Source of the DNA: Larix kaempferi
Taxonomy: Eukaryota; Streptophyta; Pinopsida; Pinales; Pinaceae
Reading direction: 5' to 3'
Length of the DNA stretch: 64,000 nt
NCBI GenBank assembly: GCA_027924585.1
Contig: BSBM01001448.1
Coordinates: forward strand, 2,418,001 to 2,482,000
Part shown: positions 1 through 10,731 of the stretch, one piece after another
Numbering within the stretch: position 1 is the stretch's first letter
Layout of the letters: each line of letters starts with the position of its first letter
The notes under the pieces: generated by a model
What the model saw: the letters and a program-made list of their open reading frames with translations, nothing else
Told to the model about the DNA's origin: nothing
The model's database searches: none
Made by a program: the position numbers and the translations under genes

Positions 1-950
1 TTATGGGGCATGAGAGGATCATTTCCACAAATGAAACCATATATTATCAACAACCTAAAACTTGTGTGGAACCTAATGTTATTCATGCCACTTATTGTAT
101 TTAGCATTGACATTTTGCAGGATATCATGAAATTGTTGTTGGCAAGGAAAATTTTAAGAACCCCCCCAAATTTCTATGTATAATAAATGGGCGAATCCCC
201 ATGATATATAGGAAAACATGAATGCTATTTTATCATTGTTATATTATGTATATATAATTTTTTGGTGAATCTCTCATTTAATTATATAATTTTGTAAACT
301 CTTGGCGAATATCTCACTAAATTATAAAACCTTATGAAGTCTTGGTGAATACTTTGGCAAGTTTCTCCTTGGAAACTCATTCCCCCCAAAGACCCACAAA
401 AACGTTATTGCCGCATCGTCGATCGCAAGCTTCACAATCCCCATGTTTCTTAGGGAAACTTTGGGTCTGAAGTGATAGGATTTAGAACTCTCCTAGATGA
501 AAATGGGTCTCTATAATACCTTATAGTAAATATCAACTTTGCTTCTCATGTTGACATTAAGAAACTTGCAAAATGATATTCAACCCATAAAATATAGACG
601 AATGTAACTTCGAATTCAATTTCCATGATTGATAGAAGGTGAAAGAACCCTTCGCAAGTGCCATTTATGGAAATCCAGGGTGAATGGGAGCTACCTAGCG
701 ATTTTTGTGGGCTAACATAGGTTTAAATCCATTTTTAGAAGGGCTAAATTGTTTGATCTTGGCTCCAATTTTCAAATTCGATGGGGGTAACCTCCTATTC
801 ATTAAAAATAAGTAAATAAAATGTGGGATAATCATACGTAATGGGTGCCTAATAAAAAATTAGCCCATTACAAATTTAAGACCCCTAAATTTAGCCCATG
901 GGCTAAGATTAACCCCTAAAACTTTCCATGGTTGTTGGATGTGATGGATA
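1..950. other. AT-rich DNA without a recognised gene; short 40-bp repeat
   Basis: I see no reading frame of note. A diverged 40-bp direct repeat begins at 262, 302 and 342, each copy opening with TTGG(T/C)GAAT. The rest looks like unconstrained, AT-rich intergenic sequence. Confidence 0.5.
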
Positions 951-1239
951 CATTCAACAAATTCAATTTCTCTATATTCCTTGGTTTGAGCATGGAGGAC
1001 TCTTGTGGTTTAGATGCAATGGGTAGACCTACATTAATGAGGGTCAATGATTGGAACCCAAAGCATACCTAAAACTGTTTGTGGCAAATAGAGATGTGGG
1101 GGTATCTATTGTAGCTATGTTGAACAGATGGAAAGATTTCTTCCCATGTATGTAGATTCATGAAGTTGTAACTTCACAAGATATGCACAATCATCATGGT
1201 GACTACCTCTATTTGTCCATTTGTTTGAAGGTAGTTATT

Positions 1240-1460
1240 TTGGCCATCTTAGTGTCGATCAAAGACCAAATTCTAAACTAGAAGGTACTAAGAAACTTGG
1301 CAACCTTAAGTTGATCCAGAATATCATCAACCCAAATGATTAGGTATCACTTCTTCATGACCATTTTGTTAAGGGATCTATAATCAATAAAGAGTTATTC
1401 TTTTGCACCAACACAAATGGGCTCCCACAAGGTAATGAGATCAATCAAATGTGGCCCTTT
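1240..1460 (-). pseudogene. Decayed Ty3/gypsy reverse-transcriptase fragment
   Basis: On the minus strand, the segment around 1350-1455 resembles the start of the gypsy reverse transcriptase at 23090-23230. The shared block includes the DNA for the SPCGSPI..VQKK region (GGGCTCCCACAAGGT at about 1421). Stops and indels break every frame, and no YLDD motif survives. Neighbouring DNA (about 950-1240) may belong to the same relic but could not be aligned. The family is inferred from resemblance to the better copy in this window. Confidence 0.6.
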
Positions 1461-3020
1461 TGAATGAGCTCTTAAATTTGACGTTTTATTACTTCATTCT
1501 CCATAGAAAATCATATGTATATTAAGTCACTAGGTAAAGGAGAACCATGTATCAACAATGTTCACAGTATGAAATTTATGTCATCTTCAACAATCTTCTT
1601 ACACTCTTTAAGGCATGAAGTAATCCCTTTTATATTAGTTAAGAGTTATTGTATTTCTTTTATTTTTTTAAATAAATTCTATCCATTTGTATTTTTTTAA
1701 TTTTTGAATTAAATCCTAATTTTGAATTTATATACCACCATTCAAACCATAAATATATACAAAATACAAAGAATTAAAATTTTAAAAATGGTATAAACGA
1801 TGTGTATGACCCATTTTTCAATTAACTTTTCCTCTTTCTATAAACGAATATTAAGATTGTCAACAATATTTGTTTTTATTAAATTCGAAAGTTAAGATAA
1901 CGAGATTATGATGTTTTGAAGATTATCATTTCTATGTTTTTATTAAATTTGAAATTTAAAATAAGGGGAGTATGAATTTCTAGTGATCTGTTTTCTATTT
2001 ATGAGAGAGTTCTCTTGCTTCTTGCTTTATCCAGTAAAATTATTCCTTGTATTCCTAATGAGAGATTAGGTTAAGTTAAATTGAGCTATTTTAGCAAGAA
2101 AATTAGGTTAAATTTAGAAACAATTTGATTTAAAGTTAAATTTTGAAACCATTTGAATTGGCCCAATGAAAAATGATCAATTCTTGGCTGAGAGATAGAC
2201 AATTTGATAATAGAGATTTGTTAAAACAAATCAGTTAATATTAATATAGCCACTTAACTTAAATTAAAAAGAGAATAGGCATTACGTTATTTTTTAATAC
2301 ATTTTATTTAGAAACTTCAGTTTTTAAAACATAATTTTAAATACCTCTTGGAGAAATATACAGCAGATGAATTTAAAAGAAAAATAATTGGTTTTACTCG
2401 GTTTTGAAAAAATACAACCCTGTCCTTCTCCAGCTAATTCTCCATATCTCAATTTCTTTGTCAGCGTTTTGTAGGCTATTCTTATCTCAACCTCAGAGAG
2501 TAAAGAAAATGTTTATCAACTCTCGTGGTTTTGCTAAATATTTACGACTATTGTATGGCTGTTTCCTCAAATGTAGGCAGGAAAAATGGTGGCTCTGCCA
2601 CGCATGTCTGGTTAACTGAACCCTGAGGTCCTGAAAGTTACTCATGTTGGTTTTATCGAAGCCTGCAACTTGTTGAAATTTGGTAAAACAAAAGTTCTGA
2701 AACGGGTGAAACAGAGAAGATTTCGAATTCTCTTCAAGTTTACTCAAATTATTTTTAGAATGAGGTATAAAACCTTTATGCAACGTTTCATTATATTGAT
2801 TAAGGATATGGTAGTTCGTTGATGAGGATAGTATAATTTTATTTCATCCATTCAAATTTATTGAAACATCTTTTAATTTAGATGACTCACTAACAAAAAC
2901 ATTTCATTATAAAATTCTTGTCTCAACTAAATCCACTTATTAATTTAATAACTCAATTCAATACCATTTTTTTAAATTAATAATCCACATCCACACTATT
3001 CATCTACACTATACACATAC
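1461..3020. other. AT-rich intergenic DNA, no gene seen
   Basis: Only short opposing ORFs occur (about 2400-2780). They match no family I know and lack coding character. I see no terminal repeats or hairpins. Confidence 0.4.
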
Positions 3021-3021
3021 A

Positions 3022-3240
3022 TAATGTCATATACCCTAGAATGTACATCCCCTATAAATCTCTCACCATCACAAACATTCATATTAATGTCATATACCCT
3101 AAAATTAATGTCATATACCCTAAAATGTACATCCCCTTTATAAATCTCTCACCATCACAAACATTCATATTTTGAGAATAATGCAATGATGATGGGACTA
3201 CCATATATACAGCGTCATATACCCTGCAATGTACCCATCA
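3022..3240. repeat. Diverged direct repeat of about 85 bp
   Basis: The block starting AATGTCATATACCCTA at about 3022 recurs at about 3107, with an extra partial copy at 3086. Each full copy continues through ATGTACATCCCC and a TCTCACCATCACAAACATTC segment. It directly precedes the 123-bp array and may belong to the same repeat expansion. Confidence 0.6.
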
Positions 3241-3242
3241 CA

Positions 3243-3610
3243 CACACTCGTATTTTAAGAATCATGCAATGGTGGAAGTAATTTTGAAACTTTTTTGTTC
3301 GCATTTTTTCACAAAGATAAAATCAATATCTATCATAATTTTTTTCTAAGCAATCATTTTGCATCACACTCATATTTTTAGAATCATGGAATGGTAGAAG
3401 CAATTTTGAAACTTTTTTGTTCACCATTTTCTCACAAAGATAAAATGAATATCTATCATAATTTTTTTCTAAACACTCATTTTGCATCACACTCATATTT
3501 TAAAAATCATGCAATAGTGAAAGCAATTTTGAAACTTTTTTGTTCACCATTTTCTCACAAAGATAAAATGAATATTTATCATAATTTATTTCTAAGCACT
3601 CATTTTGCAT
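3243..3610. repeat. 123-bp tandem repeat, three copies
   Basis: Units begin at 3243 (122 bp), 3365 (123 bp) and 3488 (123 bp), each starting CACACTC(A/G)TATTTT and ending CATTTTGCAT. Identity between units is high by eye. Because 123 is a multiple of three, one frame stays open for 79 codons, but the repeat itself explains this. The copy number is too low to call a satellite. Confidence 0.85.
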
Positions 3611-4000
3611 CTATACAAATGAGTTGAAAGTAAATTCTATACAAATGAGTACAAATGAGTAGAAAATAAATTTTATGTTAACACAAGTTTAAGGATTATA
3701 ATGATGAGTTCATTTGAAAAAAAAAGACTTATAAATAAAAGTTTTATTTTTCTTTTCTAAATTGTAAATTAATAATATCAATCAATTATATATACACTTT
3801 TAATATAATTACAAATACAAATTTATACACTATTAATTTAATAAAAGTTTAATGATTAATTTTTAAAGTTTAAACTATTTAAATTAAATTTTGAACTTTA
3901 TATAATTAAATAAATTATAATCAAAACATAAGTAGCACATATGTTTTTGGATTTGATACTACATAGCAGGGTTTGGGGATGGAAGAGGAAGAGATTCACT
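3611..4000. other. Very AT-rich DNA, no gene seen
   Basis: Low-complexity A/T sequence lies between the 123-bp array and the LINE relic. No feature is supported. Confidence 0.5.
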
Positions 4001-4009
4001 AATCCAATG

Positions 4010-4826
4010 ACCCCCCTTTCTTAATAGAAGTGAATCCTGTTGGTAAATATCAGAAGAAAAGAAAAGTGGTAAGAATGAGATCAAATTCATTAAACTTGGT
4101 CCTGGGTGAAGAAGCAAAATTAAATGAAATTATGGCCATGAGGGATAGAACGTTGGTCGGAAGAATCAATGGTTAACATGAGTGGGAATTCAAACCTTGA
4201 AGGATTGGGGTTTTGAAGAACTATGAGCACTTTTGGGTTATTCCCCGATATGCTTGGTATTATGTGGAGGATGGATCGCATTGTAATTCCAAGCAGAGGA
4301 GCACTCATCCATGACTCATCCTCCATTTCCAAAATAAGTTGGAAGATTGGATAGAACCCTCTATTGTTGAGGAAATGGACCTCGTCCTTTGATGTTGAGT
4401 TGCAAACAGTGGGTGAAACTCCAATATGCGTTAGGATGCCTAGTCAAGCGCTCATTTTCTAGTTAGAAAAGGTTTTCTCAAACATTAGTAATTCCATGGG
4501 AACCTTTTATGAAGTAGAATTGTCCTTTAGAATGATATATATACATATATATGCATATATATATACATATATATATACATATACATATATATACATATAT
4601 ATATACATATATATATACATATATATACATACATATATATATACATACATATATATATACATACATATATATATATATATGTGTGTGTGTATATGTATAT
4701 ATGCAAGAATTCTCATGGGGATGATCTGAAAGAGGGACTAGCTTATTCAATTATCCCTCTATATATACATATAGAGGGATGAAGTAGCATTGTCCTTTAG
4801 AACGATATATATACATATATATACAT

Positions 4827-4909
<83 letters not shown>

Positions 4910-6016
4910 AGAGTTCTCATGGGGATGATCCGAAAGAGGGACTAGCTTATTCAATTATCATAAAGGGTGGAGACATATTGAAGCATTTCTAGGTTCTTCG
5001 GGCTCTTGACTATGAACAAGTGCCATTTTGATGCAATAGATGTCATATGTATGGGAACCTCGCTTTGGATAATGCAATTCCTCATCAATGTTAGAAATGG
5101 GTAAAGAAGTCCTCTGCCGCAAGTATTGTAGAATCAAAGGCTATGAACTCTTGATAAGTCTGTTCAGTTGTTGGGCTATCCCTCTAGAAGAATCCGATAA
5201 TTTATTCTTTGAAATATCCTTCTAACAAGGCCACGCAACCAAGAACATGCATATGCCTAGCACAATCCCCCGCAAAATATGTCCTAATTGTGGAGTTACG
5301 TGAGCCTATTTCAAATGCTTTTATTCCTTCATTAGAGCAAGGTATTGTGGCCAACAATAAAATCCCCTCTATCATTCGATCTCTCATTTTCTTAACATTG
5401 AGGTCATTGGATAATTATCAGATGGGATGTTCCTTACAGAACTTCCATCAAGGCCCAGGGGACTTCTTATATAGTTTATCACATGTCAACTCTTAAATAT
5501 CCCTTCACACACTCCCTCTCATTAAGGATGAGAAACTCAATTCATCTAAATATGTCTCCTCTTACGCAATATTTAATCTCAATGATGATCACAAGGAGCA
5601 ACATATATGTTTTGAGGAGGAGACATTTGGTGGTCCTAAGTACAATCTGAGGTCTAGATTCAAGGGTCCCCTCAACTTCTCCAAGGGACTAAAAAGGGTT
5701 CTAGGATGTATAAAGGATTCTATGCTAAAATGGGTGCTTAGAGGGAGAAAAACTCTCTTATCGGAGGCTCAACATCAAGCCAACAAATAAATAGTATCCC
5801 AAAAAAACTAGCACTTAAATGGGTGCTTATAAGCCAAAATCCCCTGTGCGAGGTTTATCAGTGATTTTCCTTACCCTAAATTGTCGATGGCTAGCCAACC
5901 CCCCTATAAAATTGGCTCTAAATATGGTCACTACTAATAATCTTGATATTATTTCCCTTCAAGAAACTATGAATGATAGGGAAATGCTTCTAAGAGAGCA
6001 TAAAAAGATTTTTTGA
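4010..6016 (+). pseudogene. Degenerate plant L1-type LINE (ORF1 plus start of ORF2)
   Basis: Three islands lie in the correct order on the plus strand. Around 4400-4530 a translation with VRMPSQALIF..LEKVF..I and [11 protein letters not shown] matches the part of LINE ORF1 where the copy at 17600-17700 has VWLRLYSLPQEYW. Around 4975-5100, LDYEQVPF.C..CHMYGN matches the ORF1 zinc knuckle (compare LDYEHIPFRCRKCHEHGH near 17823). At 5840-6016, LNCRWLA...DIISLQET is the start of the ORF2 apurinic endonuclease. Stops and frameshifts break all frames, and a duplicated microsatellite interrupts ORF1. ORF2 stops at 6016, so the element is truncated or its 3' part lies elsewhere. I recognised nothing in 5200-5800. 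Confidence 0.7.
4511..4959. repeat. Microsatellite-bearing segment duplicated in tandem
   Basis: A unique sequence GAAGTAG(A/C)ATTGTCC begins at 4511 and 4781. A second, GCAAGA(A/G)TTCTCATGGGGAT, begins at 4703 and 4907. Between them lie runs of (AT)n mixed with ATAC and a GT block (4681-4690) in copy 1, and a nearly pure (AT)n run in copy 2. Unique flank, microsatellite and unique flank were therefore duplicated together, after which the repeat tracts diverged. The block sits inside LINE ORF1. Confidence 0.9.
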
Positions 6017-6059
6017 GGTTGGTACTTCACCTGTGTTGACTTAAAAGGAAGGTTATGGA

Positions 6060-6700
6060 AGCTCTTTCACATACCAACTAGGTATATCGAAGCTCTTTCA
6101 CGTACCCACCAAGTACCTCGTGTACTTGGCATTTATTAAAAGGTCTTTCACGTACTTGGCATATATAGAAAGGTGTTTCACGTACTCGGTAGTATATAGG
6201 AAGGTCTCGTGCCGTACATTGTGCATTAGACAACACCACTATGGATTTGAGCTCCCACGTACCTTGAATATATGGAAAGACACCATTAGGATTCCTGAAA
6301 CCAACTGAGTTAACCATTTGGTCGTCTTGGCCGAGCAATACACTGAGAATAGCACTCGGAGAGATTACTACGCACGTACTGTCCAGGTAGTCGGGTATTC
6401 AGGCAAGGGTACGGTCCCAATCCTCCTTGTCACGTTTTGTTGTTGGACCCTGCGATATATAGCGATTTGCGAAGCCTTTACAATCCTGTGACATTCCAAA
6501 CTTTTGAATCCACTCCTATCACATAAGTTTGCTTGCAGCCTTAGTTTGTGTAGGATTTTTCTAGACTGATTTTCTTTTGTCTAGCTTGCCCTAGGAGAAA
6601 CTTTTGTTTCAGTCACTCGGGATGACTTTCCTTTGAGAAGGTCCCGTAGGATTCAGAACTTACTTCCCGAATATCCCCTTAACCAGGAGGTAATTTAGAA
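6060..6700. other. Possible LTR-like or leader DNA with a TTTCACGTAC repeat
   Basis: The motif TTTCAC(A/G)TAC recurs at irregular spacing between about 6066 and 6190. A TATA-like string (GATATATAGCG) lies near 6453. The sequence is less AT-rich than its surroundings and runs directly into the gag-like ORF at 6708, so an LTR or 5' leader is possible. No paired LTR or primer site was found in the window. Confidence 0.25.
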
Positions 6701-6707
6701 GGTAAGG

Positions 6708-7263
6708 ATGGACCCACAAGCCATGGTCATGTCACCTGAAGTGGAAAACCCTACTTTGAACATTGGAGCAAGTTTGTTCCCTCCAACCCCTCCAGACTCA
6801 CCTGCCTCCAACCCCCCACAGGGTGAAGAGGCAGGCACTTCCACTTCACAAAACTTACCTCCTGTGTTACTGGGAGAGCCTGGATCGGTGGAATGGTTAA
6901 ATCCACCCCAGGACGACCCTGCAGTAGTTGTTGGTCCAACAACAACTTATTGGACATAATTTCTAGGCCACCCCATGGCTCATTTTTCCATTGCATCCCC
7001 ACCCAGTCAACCTACTCTTAACGAGGCCGTTGGACCCATTCATGATCGCTTGGATGGATTACGTTCCATGGGTGATGAATTTTGAAGACAAAGTCTTTCA
7101 CGAAGGGTTGAAGACCCGACGTTACCCCCATATCAACCACTCCTAGGTCGTTATTTATCTCATGACTCACCGGAATCATCCACACAACACGTGGCCACTT
7201 CTGAATCTGGTCAACCATCACTCATAACAAACTATCATACACTAGCGTGTATCCTAAATAATT
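6708..7263 (+). pseudogene. Proline-rich, gag-like ORF with two in-frame stops
   Basis: One frame runs 185 codons from the ATG at 6708 to the TAA at 7261-7263, broken only by TAA at 6957 and TGA at 7084. The product is rich in Pro, Ser and Glu at the N-terminus (for example FPPTPPDSPASNPPQGEE). It ends in a more basic stretch with paired arginines and no zinc knuckle. Both stops are one C-to-T change from CAA or CGA. It resembles the variable N-terminus of some plant retrotransposon gag proteins, but I cannot match a family. A chance ORF is less likely because the frame continues past both stops. Confidence 0.35.
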
Positions 7264-8340
7264 AAGAATGTTAATCAAGGAATATCAACAAATGATTTCT
7301 TTTGTCAAAAGATGCTTTTTTGTATTGGCTAGAATTGCTCACATCCTATTGAAAATAATATTTTTTTTATTGTAAAGTAGTTAAATGAGTCTACTCACCG
7401 AAAATATTTGAGCCTGAAAAAAGGAAATCGGGATAATTTCTGATAAAAAATATAAGTTAACTGGTTGTTTTCTTAAAGCAAGCATAGTCACCTAACCGAA
7501 ATTTCCAACCCGCGGTGAGTTTAATGTAGGTTAAGCGTATGGAGATTCAAAATTGCATTAAATTAGCACTGTTAGTAATAGTCTTGGAAGTGTAAGACAT
7601 GCCAAGAATGAGTGGCATATTTATGATATGAGCCGCATTTAGATCTACGTGGTGGAATGAAATCAATTGAGCATCCATGATCAATTGAGCATGGCGGGTA
7701 GTTTCAAAAAATTTCATTTCTCATGAATTTGAATGAGTGATTTTTATAACAATGTGTTTTGTTTTGGACTGCCTAGTGTTTTGGACTACCTGGTACCCTG
7801 CAACATAACCAGACAAACTTCTTTGTGTTTTGTTTTGGATTGCCTGGTGATTATGTAATAACGTCTTGTGGATACCTTCATAATTTTAAATTGGCATAAG
7901 AAGCAGCATTACCTGATGAGACTCCTTTGGCGTGAAGTCTACCAACCTTGACTCATCCACACAAAATCATATTATTCTGACTCAGGTACGCCTGCATTGT
8001 AATTCATCCACTCCCATCCTTATCTCAAGTGATAGTAAATTGCACTTTCCTGTCACTTCTGTTGATGGTAAGAAATGGAAAGAATCCAGACAGTAGCATA
8101 CAGAATAAGATTGTAATGAATGTGCTGTAAAAAATTCTGTAGAATGCACTTGGCTGATATGGATTTTCTTTATTAGTTGCTCATATAGCTTTGATGTCAA
8201 TGTTAGAGTCTGTTAATGTGATAGCTGTTAAGATCAATATGTGTACATTTATGCAGCAATGAAGCTATTATCTATTTTGGGAAAGCTGTTAAGTCGTTTC
8301 TATAGTCTACCGTAGTCTCAAAGGTTGTTTTTTTTCATTA
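7264..8340. other. Noncoding DNA, no gene seen
   Basis: No ORF or repeat of note. Around 7750-7850 the phrase TGTTTTGGA(C/T)TGCC recurs three times. This may be the 5' flank of the transposase unit, but I found no terminal inverted repeat. Confidence 0.35.
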
Positions 8341-8355
8341 CTGTTCAATTTGTCT

Positions 8356-8470
8356 TTCACTTGGTTTTTGATATTGTTGTTTAATTTGTCTTTCAATTTG
8401 TCATTCACTTGGTTTTTGACATTGTTGTTTAATTTATCTTTCAATTTGTCTTTCACTTGGTTTTTGACAC
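8356..8470. repeat. 48-bp tandem repeat, about 2.4 copies
   Basis: TTCACTTGGTTTTTGA begins at 8356, 8404 and 8452, exactly 48 bp apart. The spacer consists of TTGTTTAATTTGTC-like T-rich DNA. It lies upstream of the larger module array. Confidence 0.85.
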
Positions 8471-8519
8471 TGTATTTTGTACATCATCTTCATAAATTTA
8501 TAAAGATTTCCACATTCTA

Positions 8520-10640
8520 CAACTAGTTTTTTTATTTTGGTTCAAAAAGTGCCTGATGTATGCATTTTTACAGAGCATGGGATTTTTAGTCATAAAATGA
8601 TTATATCAACAAATTTGACCATGAAGATACCATGAATTTATCATAATAAAGAGTATCATAGTATAGGCATTAAACATATACTTGCTCATAATTTGTAAGT
8701 ATTTCGGTGAAATTGAAATTAATCACTAAAATCTTGATTTGTTATGTAAAAAACAGAGTTGTAATCTACAAAAATAGGCTTGACAAAATGCACACTACAG
8801 TCCATACATATATTATTAATTTAAAGTAATACAATGGGATTGAAGACAGATATATGTTTGAAAAAAAACCTCTTTCAGTTTCCTAAAATTATGTTTCATT
8901 TGCCTGCAGTTAATTTGACAAAATAACAAATTTTATGTTTGGAACCAAGTCTTACCATGTTCATAAAATGCCTGCCTAACCGTCACTATTGAGTATTTTT
9001 TGGTGATTTAAGTTGGAAATGGTGCGGTTTACTATTTTCCACCTTACTGTACATATAGGTTTTCAATTTGGGTTGCAAAAGTGTGTAGTGTCATTTTTGC
9101 AGAGAAGGAGATTTTTAGACTTAAAATGAGTCAACAAATTTGACCATTCATATATTATGACTTTATTATAGTAAAGAGTATCATACTTTATGCATTAAAG
9201 ATGTACATATTCATAACTTGTAAGTATCTTGGTCAAATTCAAAATTAATCGGTAAAATCCTGAGTTGTTATGTAAGAAATAGTGTAAATCCGTAAAACTA
9301 GGATTACAAAAATGCACACCACAGCCTGGGCCCACAGCACTAGGATAGTATCCAACTTATATCATACTATAAGTATTATACATGTATGAATTATTATATT
9401 TTATAAGTAGCATTGTCATAATTGGAAAAGAATGTCTAAATTCATACTTTTGTTTTGTAAAAACAGAGTGTAAATCTGTAAAAATGGGATTTGAAAAATG
9501 CCTGCCATAATGTATTTATAGGTAATTTTTAAAACCTAATTCCATATACCTGGAGCTATATATACTATGGACAAAAAACTCCCTCATAATTTTTGAAATA
9601 TGTTTATTTTGTGTACAGTAAAGTTTTGAAACTTGCAATTTTTCTGTTTTGAACTTTATTTGACTAGGTCTATAAAATGCATGCCTAGCCCTCATTGTTT
9701 AGTATTTTTTAGTGATATCAGTTGGATATGGTTTTTTTTTATTGTTTTACACCTTCCTGTACTTCTATTTTTCTAATCTTGGCTAAAAACATTTTTGTTG
9801 TGCAAAAACATTGCAAGGTTTCCTTGTAAATGTGAAATGCCCACTTAGTCCACTAAAATGCAAGTATAAGTTCCATCCTTAGGTATTTTTAAGTGGCTTA
9901 AGTTGGAGAATATATGTTTCTTCTTCCCATGTTCTTACACATCTCCAAATATGTCTCATAATATTTGCATGAAGACCAGATATGTCTCATAACATTTGCA
10001 TGAGGATCTTGTAGTGGGCCCACAGCCTCAAGATAGTATTCTATTTATATCATACTATATATATTATACATGTATGAATTATCATAATTTATACGTAGCA
10101 TGGTCATAATTGAAAAGAATGTCTAAATTCACAATTTTGTTTTGTAAAAGTAGAGTGTAAATCTGTAAAAATGGGCTTAGAAAAATGCCCGCCATAATGT
10201 TTATAGAGGTGATTTTAAAAACCTAATTCCATATACCTGGAGCTATATATACTATGGACAAAAACCTCCTTCATAATTTTTAAAATATGTTTATTTTGTG
10301 TACAGTAAAGCTTTGAAAATTGCAATTTTTCTGTTTTGAACATTATTTGACTAGGTCTGTAAAATGCACGCCTAGCCCTCATTGTTTAGTATTTTTGGGT
10401 GATCTTAGTTGGATATGGTGTTTTTTATTGTTTTACATCTTCCTGTACTTCTATTTTTCTAATCTTGGCTAAAAACATTTTTGTTGTGCAAAAACATTGC
10501 AAGGTTGCCTTGTAAATGTGAAATGCCCGCTTAGTCCACTAAAATGCAAGCATAAGTTCCATCCTTAGGTATTTTTAAGTGGCTTAAGTTGGAAAATATA
10601 TGTTTCCTCCTCCCATATTCTTGTACTATTCCATATTTTC
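8520..10640. repeat. Array of diverged 530-690-bp noncoding modules
   Basis: Segment 9330-9950 is repeated at about 10016-10637 with a constant offset of 686-688 bp. Segment 8520-8800 is repeated at about 9057-9320 with an offset of about 525 bp. A 29-bp sub-motif ending in (A/T)AGTTGGA, with a core like AGTATTTTT.GGTGAT, occurs at 8989, 9698, 9879, 10385 and 10564. It is usually preceded by AAAATGC(A/C).GCC. The array ends about 90 bp before the transposase ORF and could be a 5' intron, a promoter region or subterminal transposon repeats. There is no coding potential. Confidence 0.8.
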
Positions 10641-10731
10641 TTTTTGAGCCATAAAAAGTATTTTTTATACAAAAAAACTATATTTTGTATTAATGTTGAT
10701 TATTTTGTTGATTTTGCAGAATAACTCATCA

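Noticed and set aside
4478-4954. Four ORFs of 60-90 codons on both strands, rich in Ile, Tyr and Thr
   Set aside because: They are translations of the AT/AC microsatellite in several frames.
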